Shown here piece by piece: positions 1 to 7,538 of a stretch of 64,000 bases of DNA (positions within the stretch are counted from its first letter, which is position 1; the number at the start of each line of letters is the position of its first letter). The stretch is from Ewingella americana (GTDB lineage Bacteria > Pseudomonadota > Gammaproteobacteria > Enterobacterales > Enterobacteriaceae), in the NCBI RefSeq assembly GCF_006438725.1, contig NZ_RCZD01000001.1, positions 1 through 64,000 of the forward strand, written 5' to 3'. The position numbers and the translations under genes were made by a program. The notes beneath the pieces are model-generated. The model was not told where the DNA came from, did not search any database, and saw nothing but the letters and a program-made list of their open reading frames with translations.

Positions 1-285
1 CTGGTCTCCTATAATCTGCTGAGAAAGGAAATGGTTGATATAGCAGGGGAGGCTGGAGTCATACCGACGCGAATTAGCTTTGTTGCGGCATTAAATATCC
101 TGGTATCGCAGGTCAGAGTGAGCGGTAAAGGCGCTGCGGGAAACATCCCTAAGCATCTGAAAGGAATGAGGGAAAATGTAAAAGCGTTTATCCTTCCGGA
201 AAAAAGAAAGCACCGACGATACGATCGTACAGTGCTTTACATACCACCTAAATATCCGTTCAGTTTTAAGTCACGTGAGGCTTAA
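1..285 (+). CDS. IS4-family transposase, C-terminal fragment (cut by window edge)
   Basis: The reading frame is open from base 1 (LVSYNLLRKEMV...) and ends with TAA at 283-285, so only about the last 94 residues are visible. The LxxYNLLR start and the Arg/Lys-rich tail ending KYPFSFKSREA are typical of the C-terminal end of IS4-group DDE transposases; the catalytic D, D and E lie mostly outside the window. The stop codon sits inside the element's terminal repeat, as in IS4. Whether the element is intact cannot be judged from here. Confidence 0.8.
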   Translation: MVSYNLLRKEMVDIAGEAGVIPTRISFVAALNILVSQVRVSGKGAAGNIPKHLKGMRENVKAFILPEKRKHRRYDRTVLYIPPKYPFSFKSREA

Positions 286-298
286 GTGAACGGCATTA
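281..298. mobile_element. Right terminal inverted repeat of an IS4-like element
   Basis: Read on the minus strand these bases are TAATGCCGTTCACTTAAG, which differs at two of 18 positions from the IS4 terminal repeat as I remember it (TAATGCCGATCAGTTAAG). It overlaps the transposase stop codon. The element therefore ends at about 298, 47 bp beyond the end of the tenA-like gene. The target duplication cannot be checked because the left end is outside the window. Confidence 0.65.
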
Positions 299-344
299 TT
301 CCGATGGAAGGCTTTTTGGTGGCTCAACCCTGGCCGGGAAAGCG

Positions 345-995
345 TTATTCAATAAATGCCGCACTGTGAAAATCAATCTCCCACTGTAATACCTGCCCAT
401 ACAATACCGACAGGCGCTGCCTCTCGGCGGCGGTGAGTTGGGCGGCGCAGCGGTCGAGTTCTGCTTTCAACCAGCTGGCCTGATCAATAAAGGTTTTCTC
501 AGCATGCATCGCCACCCAGGCTTTCACGTCGGGGTCCGCAATGTCTGAGCGACTGACCCGTTCACACCAGTGGTAATACATCCATTCGGCACCGAACATT
601 AGCGTCAGAATCTCGGCATAGCTGCCGGTTTCAGCGGTGCTTAACATGCCCTGACTGAAACGGTAGACCTCAGGCGCACTGTGATGATAGTGCGCCTGAT
701 CGATATTGCGCTCGCTCATCACCCGTTCGAAATAGGCAATTTGCTCATTGGCGAGTGCATCCAGCACGCCTATCAGCCAGCGCTGATGGCGGATATTCGG
801 TGCTTTTATCACCGCATGGGAAAAGATGCCGATAGCGGTCGCGACGAAATCCCCTTCGAACACTAAATATTGATTAAACACCCGTGCCGGCAACGTGCCA
901 TTTTCAATGCCAGTGACAAAGGGGTGAGTTTGCATCGCCTGCCAGCTTTCGTGATGCTCGGCCAGCAGCTGTTCGGTAAAAACCTGTCCTGTCAC
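345..995 (-). CDS. TenA/THI-4 family protein (aminopyrimidine aminohydrolase-like)
   Basis: A 216-residue all-helical protein of the TenA family, whose known members hydrolyse amino-HMP or thiamin during thiamin salvage. The family Asp is in FEGDF (Asp49) and the C-terminal Glu in LQWEIDFH (Glu206). The nucleophilic Cys of the TenA_C class aligns with Ala136 in FGAEWMYYHW, followed by Glu137, so this belongs to the Cys-less (TenA_E-type) branch, whose substrate is less certain. It starts with GTG at 995, preceded by GAGGAG inside the end of the btpA-like gene, only 4 bases after that gene's stop, so the two are co-transcribed. Linkage to sugar uptake genes rather than thi genes suggests a non-thiamin role. 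An IS4 end lies 47 bp downstream. Confidence 0.85.
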   Translation of the reverse strand: MTGQVFTEQLLAEHHESWQAMQTHPFVTGIENGTLPARVFNQYLVFEGDFVATAIGIFSHAVIKAPNIRHQRWLIGVLDALANEQIAYFERVMSERNIDQAHYHHSAPEVYRFSQGMLSTAETGSYAEILTLMFGAEWMYYHWCERVSRSDIADPDVKAWVAMHAEKTFIDQASWLKAELDRCAAQLTAAERQRLSVLYGQVLQWEIDFHSAAFIE

Positions 996-999
996 AGTG

Positions 1000-1842
1000 C
1001 TACTCCTCGAGCCCGGCCTGGGCTACCGACATGAAATGTTTAACGCGTTCCAGATCAACCTGATTCCACCATACACCGCCAAACTTCAACGTGCTGGCCA
1101 CAATGACGCCCTGCGTGCGCTGCAAAATGGCACAGATATTGTCTGGCGTGACGCCGGAACCCACCAACAATGGCAGTTCAGTGGCAGAACGGATTTCGTC
1201 AATCTCTTCCATGGTGGCGCTGTCGCCGGTGCGCTGACCGGTGGCAATCACCCCATCGGCCAGGAAAAAATCGACGTCGCGGGTCAGTTCGGGAATCGAG
1301 CGGTCCGCCACGATGGCGTGGCTGCCGTGTTTGACGTGGCTGTCGGCGAAGACTTTAATGTGCCCGGCACGCAGTTGTGAACGGTAGCGCAGCGCCGTCG
1401 CTGCCGCCCCTTCGATAAAACCTTCGTTGGCAATGTAGGCATTGGCCCACTGGTTGACGCGGATAAAGTCCGCCCCACCCGCCAGCGCCGTGGCAAACGC
1501 CGGAATGGCCGCGTTGGCCAGTACGTTGATGCCGAGCGGACAACCGAACTCCTGTTTAATTCTGTCGGTGATCACCGACATAAATGCCGCGGTTTCATGA
1601 CCAATATGTTCAGGTTTAGAAAAAGGAATGTCGCCATGATTTTCAATAATCAGCCCATGAAGCCCCCCGGTTAAATAAGCCTCAGCATCACTCAAGGCCA
1701 CATCAATTATTTTATTAATTGATTTTCCCTGATAATTCGGCGAGCCGGGAAAAGCTTCACAATGCACTACGCCAATTATTGCTTTAGAACGGGAAAATAT
1801 CTCTTGAATCGCGCTGGGTTTTCCTGCTGATATAGACGCCAT
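1000..1842 (-). CDS. BtpA/SgcQ-family TIM-barrel protein
   Basis: About 280 residues matching the BtpA family (cyanobacterial BtpA, E. coli SgcQ). Visible landmarks are IIGVVHCEAFPGSP near the start, GLIIENHGD near residue 66, the GADFIRVN strand, IKVFADSHVKHG, and a C-terminal phosphate-binding-like LLVGSGVTPDN...VASTLKFGG. In sugar clusters such proteins are often placed beside kinases and are suspected nucleosidases or aldolases; no activity can be assigned here. ATG occurs at 1848 and 1842; AAGGT at 1855-1851 is too close to the first and 8 bases from the second, so 1842 is preferred. It heads the btpA-tenA unit and diverges from the PfkB kinase gene, whose ATG is at 1870. Confidence 0.85.
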   Translation of the reverse strand: MASISAGKPSAIQEIFSRSKAIIGVVHCEAFPGSPNYQGKSINKIIDVALSDAEAYLTGGLHGLIIENHGDIPFSKPEHIGHETAAFMSVITDRIKQEFGCPLGINVLANAAIPAFATALAGGADFIRVNQWANAYIANEGFIEGAAATALRYRSQLRAGHIKVFADSHVKHGSHAIVADRSIPELTRDVDFFLADGVIATGQRTGDSATMEEIDEIRSATELPLLVGSGVTPDNICAILQRTQGVIVASTLKFGGVWWNQVDLERVKHFMSVAQAGLEE

Positions 1843-1869
1843 CTTCATTCACCTTTCAGGGGATTAACT

Positions 1870-2775
1870 ATGCGTGTTTTCGTCGTGGGTAATATAAGCG
1901 TTGACGAAACGTATGTAATAAATGAAATACCAGAAAAAGGCGCATCCGTTCACGGCCAGAAAATAAATCAGGATCTGGGCGGAAAAGGCGCCAATCAGGC
2001 AGTCATACTTTCTCGCTGTGCGGTCAGCACAGTGCTTATTGCCGCCACTGGCAATGATAATCAGGGCCAGTGGTGTCGTCAAAAACTAGCTCAGGAATCA
2101 TTAACGCTTCTTCCTGATGAATCTTTATATTGCCGCACCGACACCTCACTGATTTTAAATACGGCTGACGGTGATAATTCTATTATTACTACCACCACCG
2201 CCGCCGACGCATTATCACTGGCCGACATTAAGCAGGCGCTGTCCACGGCACAATCCGGTGACGTGCTGTTACAGCAGGGGAATTTCTCACTGGAGAAAAC
2301 CGCTGCCATTTTCACCCACGCCCGTGAACGCGGGTTACTCACCGTGTTCAACCCCTCGCCGGTCAAACAGGCATTCAGCCAGCTCTGGCCGCTGATTGAC
2401 CTGCTGGTGGTCAACCGTGGCGAAGCTGAGTACTTCAGCGCGACATCGGCTGACCCTGCACAAGCGGCACATCATTTACTGGCCGCCGGGGTATCGAGCG
2501 TCGTCATGACTCTCGGTGCCGAAGGCGTTTATCTTGCCACACAGGCGCAACACCTTCAGGTCGATACACCGCGCTGCCATGTGGTGGATACCACCGGCGC
2601 CGGAGATACCTTCCTGGCAGTGATGCTGGCCGCCATGCTGCAACGCAATGCCAGTGAGCCTGAGAAACTCGATTTGCAACGTGCCGCTCAGGCCGCGGCA
2701 ATCACCATTGGCCGCTCGGGTACCTTCAGTGCCTTTCCTTCCGCGACCGAGCTGGATACGCTGCTAAAAAATTAA
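1870..2775 (+). CDS. PfkB/ribokinase-family carbohydrate kinase
   Basis: A 301-residue kinase of the ribokinase superfamily. The N-terminal signature is GGKGANQAV (residues 37-45) after VGNISVDETY; the C-terminal signature DTTGAGDTF holds the catalytic Asp and the anion hole. The length matches ribokinases. The likely reaction is ATP-dependent phosphorylation of the sugar or nucleoside brought in by the neighbouring ribose-type ABC importer; the substrate is not deducible. AGGGG at 1857-1861 lies 8 bases before the ATG. It diverges from btpA with no intergenic room, and converges on the binding-protein gene, sharing a hairpin at 2791-2816. Confidence 0.9.
   Translation: MRVFVVGNISVDETYVINEIPEKGASVHGQKINQDLGGKGANQAVILSRCAVSTVLIAATGNDNQGQWCRQKLAQESLTLLPDESLYCRTDTSLILNTADGDNSIITTTTAADALSLADIKQALSTAQSGDVLLQQGNFSLEKTAAIFTHARERGLLTVFNPSPVKQAFSQLWPLIDLLVVNRGEAEYFSATSADPAQAAHHLLAAGVSSVVMTLGAEGVYLATQAQHLQVDTPRCHVVDTTGAGDTFLAVMLAAMLQRNASEPEKLDLQRAAQAAAITIGRSGTFSAFPSATELDTLLKN
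1891..1919 (-). promoter_or_regulatory. Candidate btpA-tenA promoter inside the kinase gene
   Basis: On the minus strand ATTACA (1919-1914) and TATATT (1896-1891) are separated by 17 bases, fitting a sigma-70 promoter (4/6 and 5/6 matches). A start near 1885 would make the 5' ends of the btpA and kinase mRNAs overlap in antisense. Inferred from spacing only. Confidence 0.35.
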
Positions 2776-2790
2776 ATATCGGGGCCTGAA

Positions 2791-2816
2791 AGCGGGTTAT
2801 GATTTCATAACCCGCT
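2791..2816. terminator. Shared hairpin between convergent genes
   Basis: AGCGGGTTATG and CATAACCCGCT form a perfect 11-bp stem around a 4-base loop, 15 bp after the kinase stop and 21 bp before the binding-protein stop. The T tail is short on both sides, so it may be a weak bidirectional terminator or an mRNA 3'-end stabiliser. Confidence 0.6.
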
Positions 2817-2836
2817 AATAGAAAACGATTATATTG

Positions 2837-3832
2837 TTATTGTTTGAACAAAGGACGGAAAGTATCGACGTTAGCTTTGGTCACGATCGTGGCCGGAACC
2901 TGGATACTTTTATCCACCGTTTTGCCCTCTACCACAATTTTATTCAGCGCCTTGACGGCCTCAACACCCATGTTTTTCGGGTCCTGTTGCAGCACGGCCG
3001 CCACGTAGCCCTGATCAATGCCGCTGACGGCTTTTGAGGTCAGATCCCAGCCAAAGACTTTGATGTCTTTCTGACGCCCCTGATTCTCAACCGCCGCAAT
3101 AGCACCCAGCAGTGCGGGTTCACCGGTGGCGTAAATCGCCGTCATATCCGGGTTACCGGTGATCAGGTTTTCAGCCGCCGTTAGCGCATCATCTTGAATG
3201 TTACGGCCATCGACCACGCCCACGATTTTGATGCCAGGGTGCCCCTGCAGCGTATCTTCAAACCCTTTTTGACGCTGGTTTTGAATCGCCGAATTCAGCG
3301 CACCGACAATGCCTAACTTGGCTTTATCGCCCATATTTTTCTTTACGTAATTGGTGAAGTAATTACCGAGCAGCGCCCCGCCTTTGAGGTTATCGACCCC
3401 AACCTGGGCTTTTTGTGGCCCGGCGGGCAATACGGCATCGATAGCAATCACCGGTATATGTGCCGCTTCGGCTTCTTTAATGGCAGGCAAAATTCCATTG
3501 ACGTCAATCGCATCAACCATAATGCCTTTCACACCCTGTTGAATATAGGTTTCGATGGCATCATTTTGGGAAACAGGATTATCATTGGCATTAAAAATAA
3601 CCAATTTCGCACCCGATTTCGCGGCTTCTTCCTCTGCCCCTTTATTCATCAAGTTAAAGAACAAAGCCTGCTGGTTAATTTGCACTAACGCATAGGTTGG
3701 TGCTTCAACGGCAAAGGCGGAATAACTAAAAATGCAAAGCCCCAATGACGCAATGATTGCGCAAGCGGATTTTTTTAAATTCAACGCATTATATGCTGGA
3801 ACGGATTTATTGTTGCTGGTGTTGATAAACAT
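2837..3832 (-). CDS. Periplasmic sugar-binding protein of a ribose-type ABC importer
   Basis: A 331-residue protein with a signal peptide (Lys-Lys, then ASLGLCIFSYSAFA, cleavage before VEAPTY) and the Peripla_BP_4 fold: ALVQINQQALFFNLMNKGAEEEA, the IMVDAIDVNGI segment, IPVIAIDAV, and the hinge GVDNLKGGALLGNYF. It should bind a sugar or nucleoside in the periplasm and deliver it to the permease at 6527. The start at 3832 is set by GAGGA about 8 bases upstream; the frame runs on to 3964 but lacks a Shine-Dalgarno there. It diverges from the LacI gene across a 320-bp region and is split from the ATPase and permease genes, which lie beyond the regulator on the other strand. Confidence 0.9.
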   Translation of the reverse strand: MFINTSNNKSVPAYNALNLKKSACAIIASLGLCIFSYSAFAVEAPTYALVQINQQALFFNLMNKGAEEEAAKSGAKLVIFNANDNPVSQNDAIETYIQQGVKGIMVDAIDVNGILPAIKEAEAAHIPVIAIDAVLPAGPQKAQVGVDNLKGGALLGNYFTNYVKKNMGDKAKLGIVGALNSAIQNQRQKGFEDTLQGHPGIKIVGVVDGRNIQDDALTAAENLITGNPDMTAIYATGEPALLGAIAAVENQGRQKDIKVFGWDLTSKAVSGIDQGYVAAVLQQDPKNMGVEAVKALNKIVVEGKTVDKSIQVPATIVTKANVDTFRPLFKQ

Positions 3833-4152
3833 AATGACATCCTCAATATTTGGTGATGGCAATGCAATGCGCCGAACTGAATAAAACGCAGAGGATTTAT
3901 TCTTCAGCAGAACCTCTGGCACAGTTAAATGACCTGACCATGGGGGAACGTTGGCGGGAGACACACATCAGAATGTCATGTTAAACGAAAAATACCGTTC
4001 CAAACGGAGAGTTTTCGGTAAAACGGGTGGTGCGGGTAAACTGCCAATTACAATTAAACGCGGCCCAAAAATTGTCAAGTATAAATTTTATCTGATCCGT
4101 GGCATGGTGAGCACCGAGCCAAGAGCCGCCATAATTTGAAGGATAAAGAGTA
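3833..4152. promoter_or_regulatory. Divergent control region between binding protein and LacI regulator
   Basis: 320 bp without a gene. Two imperfect inverted repeats are visible: CCGTT-CCA-AACGG (3995-4007) and GTTTT-CGGT-AAAAC (4011-4024). They could be operators for the adjacent LacI protein, but neither contains the exact TAAACCGGTTTA core found at 5501 and 34587. No convincing -35/-10 pair was fixed. Confidence 0.4.
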
Positions 4153-5163
4153 ATGGCCAATTTATCAGACGTCGCTAAACGCGCGGGCCTGTCAAAAGCC
4201 ACCGTCTCGCGCTATCTCAACAAAAGCATCGTCCTGCCCCAGCCTACCGTGGCGCGTATCGAAGACGCAATTAAGGCGCTGAATTATCGGGCCAATAGCC
4301 TGGCCCGCAGGCTGAGTATGGGTGGCAGTGAAACCATTGGTCTGGTCTTACCGGACATCGCCAACCCGTTCTTCGCTGAACTGGCGGACGCCGCGGAAGA
4401 GGCGGCCTCAGAGCACAAATACAGCCTGGTGTTATGCGTGACGCGCAACAATCTTGAGAAAGAGTCTCAGTTCATCCGCTGGCTGGATACCCGCCAGGTC
4501 GATGGTCTGTTATTCACCACCAACCGGCCGGACAACGGCCAGCTATGCGAGCAGTTGAAAGGCCAGCGCCACGTGGTGTTACTCGATGAAGACGTGCCGG
4601 GCAGCACGGTGCCTAAGGTCTTTTCCGACAACGTGCACGGCGGCGCACTGGCGGCCGAACACTTGATCGCGGCGGGGCATCAGCGCATCGCGTTTGTCGG
4701 CGGCCCGGACGAACTGATGAGCGTACGCGAACGTCATCAGGGTTTCCGTCAGGCTTTGCTGAACGCCGGCCTGCCTTACGATCCTGACCGGGTGCTGTAC
4801 GGCGAGTATAGCCGCAACTTTGGTCGTTTAGCCCTGGATACACTGCTGAAACTACCGCAACCACCGACCGCCATCTTCGCCGCCAGTGACTATTTGGCAC
4901 TTGGCCTGCTCGATGGCCTGCGTCAACGCGGCCTCTCCTCCCCGCAGGCGCTCTCTCTGGTGGGGTTTGATGACGCGATTTATTCCGATTTGATCACTCC
5001 ACGTCTGTCGACCATTCGTCAGTCAGCCCGTGAACTGGGCCGCGCGGCAGTAGAAACGTTGATCAAATTGTTTAACAACCAGCCAGATATCCCGCCGGTA
5101 ACACGCATTCCGGTGGAGTGGATCGCCCGTGACTCCGTCGCGCCTCCGGCCAAACACCCATGA
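4153..5163 (+). CDS. LacI/GalR-family transcriptional regulator
   Basis: 336 residues: N-terminal helix-turn-helix LSDVAKRAGLSKATVSRYLN (residues 4-23), the hinge helix NSLARRLSMG around residues 48-57, then a periplasmic-binding-protein-like effector domain (TIGLVLPDIANPFFAEL, FVGGPDELMSVRERHQGF, FAASDYLALGLLDGL, SLVGFDDAIYSDLITPRLSTI). It probably represses the flanking transport and hydrolase genes and is released by the imported ligand or its phosphorylated form. AAGGATA lies about 8 bases before the ATG. The best operator candidates are the palindromes at 5501-5514 and 34574-34598. A strong terminator follows at 5176-5215. Confidence 0.93.
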   Translation: MANLSDVAKRAGLSKATVSRYLNKSIVLPQPTVARIEDAIKALNYRANSLARRLSMGGSETIGLVLPDIANPFFAELADAAEEAASEHKYSLVLCVTRNNLEKESQFIRWLDTRQVDGLLFTTNRPDNGQLCEQLKGQRHVVLLDEDVPGSTVPKVFSDNVHGGALAAEHLIAAGHQRIAFVGGPDELMSVRERHQGFRQALLNAGLPYDPDRVLYGEYSRNFGRLALDTLLKLPQPPTAIFAASDYLALGLLDGLRQRGLSSPQALSLVGFDDAIYSDLITPRLSTIRQSARELGRAAVETLIKLFNNQPDIPPVTRIPVEWIARDSVAPPAKHP

Positions 5164-5175
5164 TCGGCGGGTCGT

Positions 5176-5215
5176 GTTGCACAAAAAAGGCGCAATTGCG
5201 CCTTTTCTGTGCAAC
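5176..5215 (+). terminator. Rho-independent terminator after the LacI gene
   Basis: AAAAGGCGCAATTGCGCCTTTT (5185-5206) is a perfect palindrome, and outer arms GTTGCACA (5176-5183) and TGTGCAAC (5208-5215) extend the stem. It can work in both directions. Confidence 0.8.
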
Positions 5216-5449
5216 GCACTGCGCTGAAAAATGCTGCCGCAGAACAATGTGCCCGGGGTGAAAGCGTGACAACCGCCACAAAAAATTAAATTTTAGCTTT
5301 TTGTTCACCTAATTATCACATTGATACATAGCGCATTTAACATACTCGTTGCTTAATATTTGAACCACGTCACTTTCCACCCTGCGATTAACTGGCATAC
5401 ATTCTGCTACATTCACATCGGCGACACAGAGTTCCACATTCAGAATTTT

Positions 5450-5514
5450 TTGACCATTCCGGGTGCGGGAAAAAACATCGCCGTTATTTTTGCCTTTCGG
5501 GTAAACCGGTTTAC
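5450..5514 (+). promoter_or_regulatory. LacI-type operator and candidate promoter of the ABC/hydrolase operon
   Basis: GTAAACCGGTTTAC at 5501-5514 is a perfect 14-bp palindrome with the central CpG typical of LacI/GalR operators. A possible -35 TTGACC is at 5450-5455, with a weak -10 about 17 bases on, which would put the operator just downstream of the transcription start, a usual place for repression. It is 130 bp before the ATPase start. The core recurs at 34587-34598. Confidence 0.6.
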
Positions 5515-5644
5515 AAGGAAAGAAAAACCGGGAAAGGCCAGAAAAACGGCGCTGTCAGCAGCGGCAATCGCAGGTTTTCTCGGGTCATTCCGGCGAAAAC
5601 CTTCGCCCTGCACCCGCCAGCCCCTCACCAGTTGGAGAGCAGTT

Positions 5645-6448
5645 ATGTCCCAAGAGATGTCCAGAAATCTGTCTGGTTCACCCCGGGTGGAAATGGTAAA
5701 TATCACCAAAACCTACGGCTCGATCCGCTCACTGCGCGGTGTCAATCTGAGCCTGGCACCTGGCGAAGTGCTGGGGCTGGTCGGTGATAACGGTGCAGGG
5801 AAATCTACCCTGACCAAAATTCTGGCAGGCGCGGTGGTGCCGACCGGTGGGATCTTGCGCATCGACGGCGAAGAGGTGAACTTTGCCAACCCGTCTGACG
5901 CCCGCCGTTGCCATATCGAAATGGTCTATCAGGATCTCTCCCTGTGCGACACGGTCAACGTGGCGGGAAATCTGTTTATGGGCCGCGAGCCGCAAACCCG
6001 CGTGCTGGGCATCCCTTTTCTTGATGAGAAAAAGATGCATGAACAGGCCCGCGACATGTTGCAAGGGCTCGGTATTTCCATTCCTGATACCCGGCTGCTG
6101 GTGCGCAATCTCTCGGGCGGCCAGCGCCAGGCGATTGCCATTGCCCGCGCCGCTGCCTTCGAGCCGAAGGTGTTGATCATGGATGAACCGACGGCCGCAC
6201 TGGCCGTGGCCGAGGTGGAAGCGGTGTTGGAACTGATTCGACGCGTCAGCGCTCGTGGTGTCAGCGTGATCCTGATAACCCACCGTCTGCAGGATCTGTT
6301 CCTGGTGTGTGACCGCATCATGGTGATGTACGAAGGCACTAACGTGGCAGACCGCCAGATCGCCGATACCAGCCTATCTGACATCGTGAACCTGATCGTT
6401 GGCGAGAAATTCGAGGCGCACTCTGCGCGCGGAACGGTACATCACTAG
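5645..6448 (+). CDS. Sugar ABC transporter ATP-binding protein (single-domain)
   Basis: A 267-residue ATPase with Walker A GDNGAGKST (residues 47-55), a Q-loop in MVYQDLSL, signature LSGGQRQAIAIARA, Walker B VLIMDEP and the switch His in LITHRL. Ribose-type systems normally have a fused double ATPase of about 500 residues (RbsA); this one is half-length, like the FrcA type, and would act as a homodimer at the inner membrane. The start is set by GGAGAG 7 bases before ATG 5645; the frame stays open upstream to 5360, but that stretch is the promoter region. The permease follows 78 bp later. Confidence 0.9.
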   Translation: MSQEMSRNLSGSPRVEMVNITKTYGSIRSLRGVNLSLAPGEVLGLVGDNGAGKSTLTKILAGAVVPTGGILRIDGEEVNFANPSDARRCHIEMVYQDLSLCDTVNVAGNLFMGREPQTRVLGIPFLDEKKMHEQARDMLQGLGISIPDTRLLVRNLSGGQRQAIAIARAAAFEPKVLIMDEPTAALAVAEVEAVLELIRRVSARGVSVILITHRLQDLFLVCDRIMVMYEGTNVADRQIADTSLSDIVNLIVGEKFEAHSARGTVHH

Positions 6449-6526
6449 ACCCTCGCAGCGCTGCGTTTCTGTCTGGCAACGGGCAGTGGCCGGTTGATGC
6501 ACATCCCGACTGATAAGGCTTAGCTC

Positions 6527-7534
6527 ATGAGTATCATAAATATGTCCAGTCCCCGACTTATTAAGCAATCGGTTACGCGGCGCATGCTGCACAACCACTC
6601 CGGCGTGGTGAGCATCGCGGTATTCTTTATTTTCTGCTGCGCGGTGTTCTCTTTTGCTACCGACAACTTCCTCAGTGGCGCCAACTGGCTGAATATTCTG
6701 CGCCAAAGCGCACCATTACTGATTGTCGCCGCGGCCATGACGCTGGTGATCACCACCGGCGGCATTGATTTATCAGTGGGTTCGACATTGGCACTGGTCG
6801 GTGCGCTGTCGGCGATTGCGCTGAATAACTGGGGTTTGCCGTGGCCGGTGGTGTTGCTCGGTGGGTTGTTACTGGGCGGGCTGATTGGGGCCATTAACGG
6901 TTATTTCATCGCCTATGAGGGTATTCCGGCCTTTATCGTTACGCTGGCAACGCTGGCGGTTATTCGCGGTATCGCCCTGCTCATTACCCAGGGTTACTCC
7001 ATCCCTATTCCGGCGGACAGCCCGTTCAGCCTGCTTGGCCGCGCCTGGGTACTCGGCTTGCCGTTACCTGCCATTATCGGCGTGCTGGCCCTGTTCTTCG
7101 GTCATGTATTGCTTAATCACATGCGCTTTGGCCGCTATGTCACCGCCATCGGGGCCAACGCCGAAGGGGTACGCCGTGCCGGAGTGAACACCAAAAGTAT
7201 TACGCTGCGCGTGTACGTCATTTGCGGCATGTGTGCAGCACTGGCCGGAATGATCATCACCGCACGTCTGGGCAGTGGTTCTTCCAATCAGGGTGAAGGT
7301 TTTGAATTGCAGGTGATTGCCGCCGTGGTGCTCGGCAGTACCAGCCTGTTTGGTGGCTTCGGCACTATCATTGGTACTCTGCTTGGCGCGCTGTCGATTG
7401 CGGTGATCCAAAACGGGTTGATCCTGTCGCACATGTCGCCGTTTTATACCCAAATCGCCACCGGGTTGATCATTTTGCTGGCCATCTGGCTTAACACCCG
7501 CATCTTTAACCCGGTTCGAAGTACAAAAGGATAG
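6527..7534 (+). CDS. Sugar ABC transporter permease (RbsC-like)
   Basis: A 335-residue hydrophobic protein of the BPD_transp_2 family with roughly nine or ten membrane spans. Typical signatures are TTGGIDLSVGS after the second or third span, NGYFIAYEGIPAFIVTLATL, the cytoplasmic coupling loop FGRYVTAIGANAEGVRRAGVNT, and FGGFGTIIGTLLGAL. It forms the channel for the ligand held by the binding protein at 2837. AAGG precedes the ATG by about 9 bases. The hydrolase gene starts 4 bases after its stop, so they are co-transcribed. Confidence 0.92.
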   Translation: MSIINMSSPRLIKQSVTRRMLHNHSGVVSIAVFFIFCCAVFSFATDNFLSGANWLNILRQSAPLLIVAAAMTLVITTGGIDLSVGSTLALVGALSAIALNNWGLPWPVVLLGGLLLGGLIGAINGYFIAYEGIPAFIVTLATLAVIRGIALLITQGYSIPIPADSPFSLLGRAWVLGLPLPAIIGVLALFFGHVLLNHMRFGRYVTAIGANAEGVRRAGVNTKSITLRVYVICGMCAALAGMIITARLGSGSSNQGEGFELQVIAAVVLGSTSLFGGFGTIIGTLLGALSIAVIQNGLILSHMSPFYTQIATGLIILLAIWLNTRIFNPVRSTKG

Positions 7535-7538
7535 CGCC

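Noticed and set aside
5360..5644. N-terminal extension of the sugar ABC ATPase
   Set aside because: The extension runs through the operator and promoter region, lacks similarity to ATPases, and a good ribosome site precedes ATG 5645.
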